Positions 24,995-30,207 of a stretch of 30,207 bases of DNA are shown here, piece by piece (positions within the stretch are counted from its first letter, which is position 1; each line of letters begins with the position of its first letter). A program made the position numbers and the translations under genes. The notes under the pieces are model-generated. The model was not told where the DNA came from. It did no database searches and was given only the letters and a program-made list of their open reading frames with translations. Where the stretch lies: the NCBI GenBank assembly GCA_002394205.1, contig DGTC01000010.1, positions 1 through 30,207 of the forward strand. The letters run 5' to 3'. The stretch comes from Lachnospira sp. UBA4346. GTDB lineage: Bacteria; Bacillota; Clostridia; Lachnospirales; Lachnospiraceae.

Positions 24995-26668
24995 TTATTT
25001 TGTATGAAACTGTGCAACCTGTTCTTTTAAGGAAGCAGCCTCATTGGTTAATCCTTCGCTGAGTGCAGAACTTTCTTCCGCTGTGGCAGCAGTTGTCTGG
25101 ATGGTTTCGGCGATTTCACTGATGCCTAAATCAACCTGGCGAATAGCTTCCGCCTGATTTTCAGAAGCGGTTGCGATGGATTCTACCTTATTACGGATTT
25201 CCATAGCACCGGTAACAACTTCCTGCAGGTTTGCAGCAGTATCATCTGCAATTTGTTTGCCATGGGTTACGGCTTGTAAGGCAGCATCAATTAAAGAAGC
25301 AGTAGAAGCTGCAGCTTCGGCACTTTGTCCGGCAAGGGCACTAACCTGATCGGCAACAACAGCAAATCCACGACCGGCTTCCCCGGCTCTTGCTGCTTCA
25401 ATGGATGCGTTTAATGCAAGCAGATTTGTTTGGGAAGCAATTTCGTTAATTGTCTGGATGATATGACCAATCTCCTGAGAGGTCTGATTGATGGTTTCCA
25501 TGGCTTCGACAACATTTTGCATCTTTTCATTTCCGGTGGAAATCCCATTTGCAACTGCATCTACTTCGCGACTGATAGCTGTTGCATTTTCAGCATTTTC
25601 AGAGATACGTTCTGTAATATCATTGGTTGTTGCAGTTAATTCTTCAACGATACTGGCCTGATCAGTTGCACTTTCGGCAAGAGATAATCCGGATTGTGAA
25701 ATCTGTTCAGAGTCGTTATGAACCTGCTCTGCGACACTGTTGATTTGCTTGAGACTTTCAGAAATCTTCGTGGTAAAGTTGTTTAAGGAAGTTTCAATAT
25801 TCTTGAAATCTCCGATAAATTCATTTTCAAATTCAGCATTGAAATTTCCGTTAGACATTGTTTCCATGACACGGTCAATGTCTGCTACATAAGCCGAAAG
25901 GCTGTTGATGGCAGAACGCAGACTGTCAGCAACACTACCGATTTCATCAGGAGATTCGTACGCAATATCGATATGAAGATTTCCGCCTGCGATTTCTTTT
26001 GCAGCCGCATCAATTTCAGTTAAAGGTGCTACAATACTGTCTGTTGTCATATGAGCTAATCGTTTTGCACGAATAAATGCATAGAGAGTGACAAGAACAA
26101 GTAAAATACTAACGCCAATTTGGATTGCGATACTCTTATGATATTTTTGCAAGGCGGCAGAATCTGCATATTCACCAAACTCGTTTAAGGAATCAGCAAG
26201 AGCTTCAGAAGATTTGTTGTAATTGGATTCATAATAAGCAATGATTTTATCAGTCTGACCGGATTCAGCAAGTGTTAATAATGCATATGTGTCATTCTGA
26301 AATGTTTTCAGAAGGTCCTTCATAGATTGTGTTGTCGAAGTGTCATTTACTGTAGAGCATAAGAAGTCCATTTGCTCATTGAGCTGTTGAAAACGTGTAT
26401 CAAAATCAGCACGTTGTTTCTTGAGTTCAGAAGAATCATTTTTTAATGAAACCCAAAGAATTCGTTTATTTAAGGTTTGAATGTCTTTACGGATTCCCAT
26501 TTGCGCTTCTGTTGTTTTGTATTCGTTTTTGTAAAATGTAATCATATTACCGCCAAGTAACTGAAAACATACAAAAGAAAATACAGAGGTAAGCGTAATG
26601 ATTAAGAGAAGTTTAGAGAATACTTTACTTAATCGTTCTTTCATTTTCAGTTGATTGAAGTCTTTCAT
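24995..26668 (-). CDS. Methyl-accepting chemotaxis protein, periplasmic-type four-helix sensor
   Basis: 557 residues with the classical receptor layout: helix TM1 (about 18-39), an extracytoplasmic all-helical sensor (about 40-178, resembling the 4HB_MCP domain), TM2 (about 180-200), HAMP (about 201-262, with P215 and DEIG), a second HAMP-like segment (about 262-305), and the long signalling coiled coil with tip EIASQTNLLALNASIEAARAGEAGRGFAVVADQ at about 409-441. There is no CheR-tethering pentapeptide at the end. The start is ATG 26668 with AAAGGA upstream; the frame runs further, but without a ribosome site. It points toward the pnc operon. The ligand is unknown. Confidence 0.93.
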   Translation of the reverse strand: MKDFNQLKMKERLSKVFSKLLLIITLTSVFSFVCFQLLGGNMITFYKNEYKTTEAQMGIRKDIQTLNKRILWVSLKNDSSELKKQRADFDTRFQQLNEQMDFLCSTVNDTSTTQSMKDLLKTFQNDTYALLTLAESGQTDKIIAYYESNYNKSSEALADSLNEFGEYADSAALQKYHKSIAIQIGVSILLVLVTLYAFIRAKRLAHMTTDSIVAPLTEIDAAAKEIAGGNLHIDIAYESPDEIGSVADSLRSAINSLSAYVADIDRVMETMSNGNFNAEFENEFIGDFKNIETSLNNFTTKISESLKQINSVAEQVHNDSEQISQSGLSLAESATDQASIVEELTATTNDITERISENAENATAISREVDAVANGISTGNEKMQNVVEAMETINQTSQEIGHIIQTINEIASQTNLLALNASIEAARAGEAGRGFAVVADQVSALAGQSAEAAASTASLIDAALQAVTHGKQIADDTAANLQEVVTGAMEIRNKVESIATASENQAEAIRQVDLGISEIAETIQTTAATAEESSALSEGLTNEAASLKEQVAQFHTK

Positions 26669-27028
26669 TTGTAAATCGTCCTTTCGTTTGTTTATGCCTT
26701 TATGATAATACTTCAAAAAAGGAATGTAAATGTGTGGAAAGCATAAAAATTATTAAAAAAATATAAAGAAAACCAATCGCATAAATTCTATTAGATTTGT
26801 TGCGTGTGCAACATAATGTCAATAAATAGCTTGTTAAAATAGTGACAAATACAACAGAGTGATGTTAAAAAATAATAAAATACAATTTTAATACAAAATA
26901 AAACTGAAAATAAATAGAAATAATAAAAAGAATCTGATAATATTGTATTAGAAGATAAATGAGAAAATTTATCACAGTTGTATAGGGGTTAAACAATTTT
27001 AAATCAAAAGAAGAATGGAGAGTATGCT
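26669..27028. other. Divergent A+T-rich region with two operator-like palindromes
   Basis: About 360 bp separating the chemoreceptor (minus) and asrA (plus). TGTTGC-GTGT-GCAACA at 26798-26813 is a perfect 6+4+6 palindrome of the size bound by CRP/FNR-type regulators. TTGTTAAAATAGTGACAA at 26831-26848 resembles the redox-sensor Rex site (clostridial form TTGTTAA-N4-TTAACAA) with two mismatches. I could not place a convincing -35/-10 pair for asrA. The rest is A+T-rich without visible genes. Confidence 0.35.
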
Positions 27029-28045
27029 ATGGGGTATGTTTTAAATGAAGACCAAATGAATCAGGCATTGCAGGAATTAAAAAAATCATACATCGTATAT
27101 GCACCAAAGTGTTTTGAAAATGGAGGAAGATTTTCTGATACGGATTGTATACGATATGGGGAGATTCATTCGATTGCAGATGTAGAATTTGAGAAAAAGT
27201 CGGAATTTTCGTTTAAGGAGATTCTCACACCGGTATCGCAGACGTTGTTTTATTTTACGGAGGATTCCGTGCAGGAGGCACAGGCAGAGAAGAAGGGCGC
27301 AGTTATTTTCTTGAGAAGCTGTGACAGACATGCGGTTCGCAGATTAGATGATATGTATTTATCAAATGGACCGGCGGATTATTATTATCAGAGAGTTCGT
27401 GAAAAAGTGCATTTTATTGTGATGGGATGCACAAATGCATATGAGAATTGTTTTTGTGCAGATATGGAAACGAATCAGACAAGCGCGTATGATGCAGGAG
27501 TGAATAAAAAAAATGGTGTATTTGAAATGGACTGTAAAGAAACATGGATAGATGACATTGTGAAAAAATACACAGATACAGAGAAAGATGTAAGCGTTGA
27601 ATTTGTTACGCAGACACAGACACATGTACAGATTCCTGAAAAAATAGATTACAGGGTATCTAAGAGCAGCATTTGGAAGGATTATGACAGCAGATGTATT
27701 CACTGCGGCAGATGTAATTTTGTCTGTCCGACTTGTACATGTTTTACAATGCAGGATATTTTCTATACGGATAACGGGAAAGTCGGTGAACGCAGAAGAG
27801 TATGGGCATCCTGTATGGTAGACGGATATACGGATGTGGCAGGCGGCGGAAGCTACCGTAAGAAGATGGGAGAACGTATGCGCTTTAAAGTACTTCATAA
27901 AATCTTAGATTACAAAGAGCGCAACGGATATTATATGTGCGTTGGATGTGGCCGATGTGATGATGTCTGTCCGGAATATATTTCATTTTCACACTGCATG
28001 AACCGCTTAGAAGAAGGGATGAAGGAGGTAGAGCACAATGACTAA
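27029..28045 (+). CDS. asrA: Anaerobic sulfite reductase subunit A
   Basis: 338-residue iron-sulfur electron-transfer subunit of the cytoplasmic anaerobic sulfite reductase, which reduces sulfite to sulfide. The N-terminal two thirds resemble the AsrA/hydrogenase beta-like domain (VIFLRSCDRHAVRRLD and FIVMGCTNAYENCFC are typical). Two ferredoxin-type [4Fe-4S] motifs follow: C223/C226/C229/C233 (CIHCGRCNFVCP) and C304/C307/C310/C314 (CVGCGRCDDVCP). GGAG lies 8 bp before ATG 27029. Its end overlaps the start of asrB by 8 bp, so expression is translationally coupled. Confidence 0.95.
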   Translation: MGYVLNEDQMNQALQELKKSYIVYAPKCFENGGRFSDTDCIRYGEIHSIADVEFEKKSEFSFKEILTPVSQTLFYFTEDSVQEAQAEKKGAVIFLRSCDRHAVRRLDDMYLSNGPADYYYQRVREKVHFIVMGCTNAYENCFCADMETNQTSAYDAGVNKKNGVFEMDCKETWIDDIVKKYTDTEKDVSVEFVTQTQTHVQIPEKIDYRVSKSSIWKDYDSRCIHCGRCNFVCPTCTCFTMQDIFYTDNGKVGERRRVWASCMVDGYTDVAGGGSYRKKMGERMRFKVLHKILDYKERNGYYMCVGCGRCDDVCPEYISFSHCMNRLEEGMKEVEHND

Positions 28046-28832
28046 GAATGAATATGTACCTTTTATTTCAGAAATCCTGTCTGTGAAGAAGCATACAGAA
28101 ATAGAGTATACATTCCGTTTATCTTATGAAGGCAAAGTACTTCCGGGACAGTTTTTTGAAGTATCTATTCCGAAGTTTGGCGAAGCACCGATTTCAGTAA
28201 GTGGTATTGGTGACGGATATGTAGAACTTACGATTCGAAAGGTTGGTAAGGTTACAAATGAAGTCTTTGAACATTATGTTGGAGATCATCTGTTCCTGCG
28301 CGGTCCTTATGGAAATGGATTTGATGTAACAAATTATAAAGATAAAGAAGTTGTGATTGTTGCCGGTGGTACCGGGGTATCTCCGGTGCGTGGGGTGATT
28401 GATTATTTTGCAAATCATCAAGAGGAAAGAGTGGCACAGACTTTAATTGCGGGCTTTAAATCAGAACAGGATATATTATTTAGAGATGATTTCGCTCGAT
28501 GGAGCGAGCAGATGAATGTGATTTTGACATTGGATGCAGGGGAAGAAAATGACCGGCACAAGGTTGGACTTGTAACAAAATATATTCCTGATTTACAGTT
28601 CGAACATATAGAAAATGCCGTTGCAATTGTCGTAGGACCTCCGGCAATGATGCGTTTTTCAGTACAGGGGTTGTTAGAACGTGGATTAAAAGAAGAGCAG
28701 ATTTGGATTTCACAAGAACGAAAAATGTGCTGTGGACTGGGAAAATGTGGACATTGTCGCATTGGCAGCCGTTATGTGTGCTTAGATGGACCGGTATTTT
28801 GTTATACAGAGGGTAAGACCTTGATTGATTAG
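28038..28832 (+). CDS. asrB: Anaerobic sulfite reductase subunit B
   Basis: 264-residue flavoprotein that takes electrons from NAD(P)H and passes them to the iron-sulfur subunits. It has a ferredoxin-reductase-type FAD domain (about 1-100, including PYGNGF) and an NAD-binding domain starting VVIVAGGTGVSPVRG. A C-terminal [2Fe-2S] site uses C232, C237, C240 and C248 in CCGLGKCGHCRIGSRYVCLDGP, as in PyrK/AsrB. AAGGAGG is embedded in the end of asrA. asrC starts 12 bp after its stop. The related PyrK (dihydroorotate dehydrogenase subunit) is excluded by the asrA and asrC neighbours. Confidence 0.95.
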   Translation: MTKNEYVPFISEILSVKKHTEIEYTFRLSYEGKVLPGQFFEVSIPKFGEAPISVSGIGDGYVELTIRKVGKVTNEVFEHYVGDHLFLRGPYGNGFDVTNYKDKEVVIVAGGTGVSPVRGVIDYFANHQEERVAQTLIAGFKSEQDILFRDDFARWSEQMNVILTLDAGEENDRHKVGLVTKYIPDLQFEHIENAVAIVVGPPAMMRFSVQGLLERGLKEEQIWISQERKMCCGLGKCGHCRIGSRYVCLDGPVFCYTEGKTLID

Positions 28833-28844
28833 GAGGGGAATGTT

Positions 28845-29810
28845 ATGGATATTAATACGAAGAAATTAAAGAAAAATGCATTTCGTGTCACAAAAGAACG
28901 TGGGCTTGCAGCGTCAAGAGTGCGTGTTCCGGGCGGCAGAATGGAAGCGAAATATTTAGCAGATATTCAGAATATTGCTGAAACATATGGAAATGGAACG
29001 GTTCATTTAACAATCAGACAGGGATTTGAGATTCCGGGAATTCCATATGAGAAGATGCCACAGGTCAATCAGTTACTTCAGCCAATTATTGAAGGCTTGG
29101 GAATTAATCAGGAAATAGAAGGGGAAGGCTATTCTGCATCAGGAACCAGAAATGTGATGGCATGCGTCGGAAATAGCATCTGCCCGTATGGCTGTTATGA
29201 TACGACGGCATTTGCAAGAAAGATGGAAAAAGCAATTTTCCCAAATGATTTACATTTTAAAGTATGTTTTACGGGCTGTTCAAATGATTGCGCAAAGGTG
29301 CGTATGCATGATTTTGGAATTATAGGCATGACGATTCCACAGTTTGACAGTAACCGCTGTGTCAGCTGCGGAGCATGTGTGAAGGCTTGTACAAAGAAGT
29401 CTGTGAGTGCATTAACCTCAGTGAATTACAGACCAAAGCGTGACGAGGTACGTTGTATTGGCTGTGGAGAATGTGTTCTTGCCTGTCCGAATATGGCATG
29501 GACGAGAAGTCAGAAGAAATATTACAAGCTCACGATTTTTGGACGTACAGGTAAGAAGAATCCAAGAATGGGGCAGGATTGGATTAAATGGATTGATGAG
29601 GAAAGTATCTTAAAAATTGTTCAGAACACATATGATTATGTTAAAGAATATATTGACCCTAATGCGCCGGGAGGAAAAGAGCATATCGGTTATATTGTAG
29701 ACCGTACAGGATTCGAAGAATTTAAGAAATGGGCGTTAAAAGATGTAACACTTCCGGAATGTGCGGAAATTGTCAGTCCTGTTTACTGGAATGGGATAAA
29801 GTATTCATAA
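28845..29810 (+). CDS. asrC: Anaerobic sulfite reductase subunit C, siroheme catalytic subunit
   Basis: 321-residue catalytic subunit. The siroheme-[4Fe-4S] ligands are C107-x5-C113 and C141-x3-C145 (CVGNSIC and CFTGCSNDC). Two inserted ferredoxin motifs, C172/C175/C178/C182 and C204/C207/C210/C214, receive electrons from AsrA/B. TVHLTIRQGFEIPGI near 52-66 belongs to the sulfite/nitrite reductase ferredoxin-like half-domain. GGAGGGG precedes ATG 28845. It is the last gene of the three-gene operon. No strong terminator is visible before pckA, only a weak TTCCA/TGGAA stem near 29866-29880. Confidence 0.96.
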   Translation: MDINTKKLKKNAFRVTKERGLAASRVRVPGGRMEAKYLADIQNIAETYGNGTVHLTIRQGFEIPGIPYEKMPQVNQLLQPIIEGLGINQEIEGEGYSASGTRNVMACVGNSICPYGCYDTTAFARKMEKAIFPNDLHFKVCFTGCSNDCAKVRMHDFGIIGMTIPQFDSNRCVSCGACVKACTKKSVSALTSVNYRPKRDEVRCIGCGECVLACPNMAWTRSQKKYYKLTIFGRTGKKNPRMGQDWIKWIDEESILKIVQNTYDYVKEYIDPNAPGGKEHIGYIVDRTGFEEFKKWALKDVTLPECAEIVSPVYWNGIKYS

Positions 29811-29816
29811 ATTTCA

Positions 29817-29845
29817 TTGACTTTTTATATACATTGTGAAATAAT
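29817..29845 (+). promoter_or_regulatory. Putative promoter for pckA
   Basis: TTGACT (29817-29822), 17-bp spacer, AATAAT (29840-29845). The spacer ends with TTGTGA, a half-site like those of the Rex redox regulator, but the second half is poor. Confidence 0.45.
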
Positions 29846-29942
29846 ATACATAGTTTAGGCAAGCTTCCATTTTTGTGGAATTTGACTGGCGTAACTTGAA
29901 AAAGTTAGATACACTATAAAGGAAAAGCGAGGTTAATGTAAG

Positions 29943-30207
29943 ATGTCAAAAGTTGATTTAAGCAAGTATGGTATTAGCGGTACTACTGAAGTTGTATACA
30001 ATCCTTCTTATGAAGATTTATACAAGGAAGAAATGCAGCCTGGTTTAGAGGGTTACGAAAAGGGACAGGACAGCGAACTTGGTGCTGTTAATGTTATGAC
30101 TGGTATTTATACAGGTCGTTCTCCTAAGGATAAGTTCATCGTTGAAGATGAGAATTCTAAGGATACAGTATGGTGGACATCAGATGAATATAAGAATGAT
30201 AACCATC
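29943..30207 (+). CDS. pckA: Phosphoenolpyruvate carboxykinase (ATP), N-terminal part
   Basis: The first 88 codons are in the window; the gene continues beyond its right edge. It interconverts oxaloacetate plus ATP and phosphoenolpyruvate plus CO2 plus ADP. In gut anaerobes it often runs toward carboxylation. The N-terminus reads MSKVDLSKYGISG, then EVVYNPSYEDLYKEE, and contains the family signature GIYTGRSPKDKFIVED. The start is supported by GAGG upstream of ATG 29943, though at a longish distance. It has its own putative promoter, separate from asrABC. Confidence 0.93.
   Translation, partial: MSKVDLSKYGISGTTEVVYNPSYEDLYKEEMQPGLEGYEKGQDSELGAVNVMTGIYTGRSPKDKFIVEDENSKDTVWWTSDEYKNDNH

Overview
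The window looks like chromosomal DNA from a low-G+C anaerobic Firmicute, most likely a Lachnospiraceae-type Clostridium. The evidence is A+T-rich codon use, strong AGGAGG-type ribosome binding sites, sigma-A-like promoters, an anaerobic sulfite reductase operon (asrABC), ATP-type PEP carboxykinase, two chemoreceptors, and a lysyl-tRNA synthetase with a C-terminal tRNA-binding domain. The genus cannot be fixed from sequence reading alone.

Layout. 1-1140 has no convincing gene. It holds an imperfect direct repeat, a folded 150-bp element bounded by inverted repeats, and three 132-bp tandem units ending in a large hairpin. A consensus promoter (TTGACA-17-TATAAT) then drives greA and lysS. 3903-4502 holds a nested terminator, an unexplained element bounded by 10-bp inverted repeats, and a promoter for a membrane methyltransferase-like protein. 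5400-9910 is a visibly A+T-richer, eroded block: a small membrane protein with a doubtful start, a two-halved ABC-2-type permease, the deleted remnant of its ATPase, a lipoprotein, and a second broken copy of the small membrane protein. 9910-11900 carries an unknown protein, a nitroreductase (minus) and a mini GNAT protein.

11936-17915 (minus) is a giant repeat-rich surface protein with thirteen 71-residue InlB-type B-repeats, a Thr/Pro stalk of twelve 13-residue repeats and an APKTG sorting signal. Its signal peptide is out of frame by exactly one base at a run of eight A. This makes it a strong candidate for an ON/OFF phase switch or transcriptional slippage, and it is the most interesting object in the window.

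18322-20536 carries four small plus-strand enzymes: a divergent peptide deformylase lacking the usual motif-I glutamine, a 2H phosphoesterase, a histidine phosphatase and an SSAT-like acetyltransferase. Next come a six-TM chemoreceptor without HAMP, a nicotinate salvage operon (pncA-pncB plus an unknown gene), and a convergent classical chemoreceptor on the minus strand. The right end holds asrA-asrB-asrC, which together form a dissimilatory-type sulfite reductase, followed by the first 88 codons of pckA.
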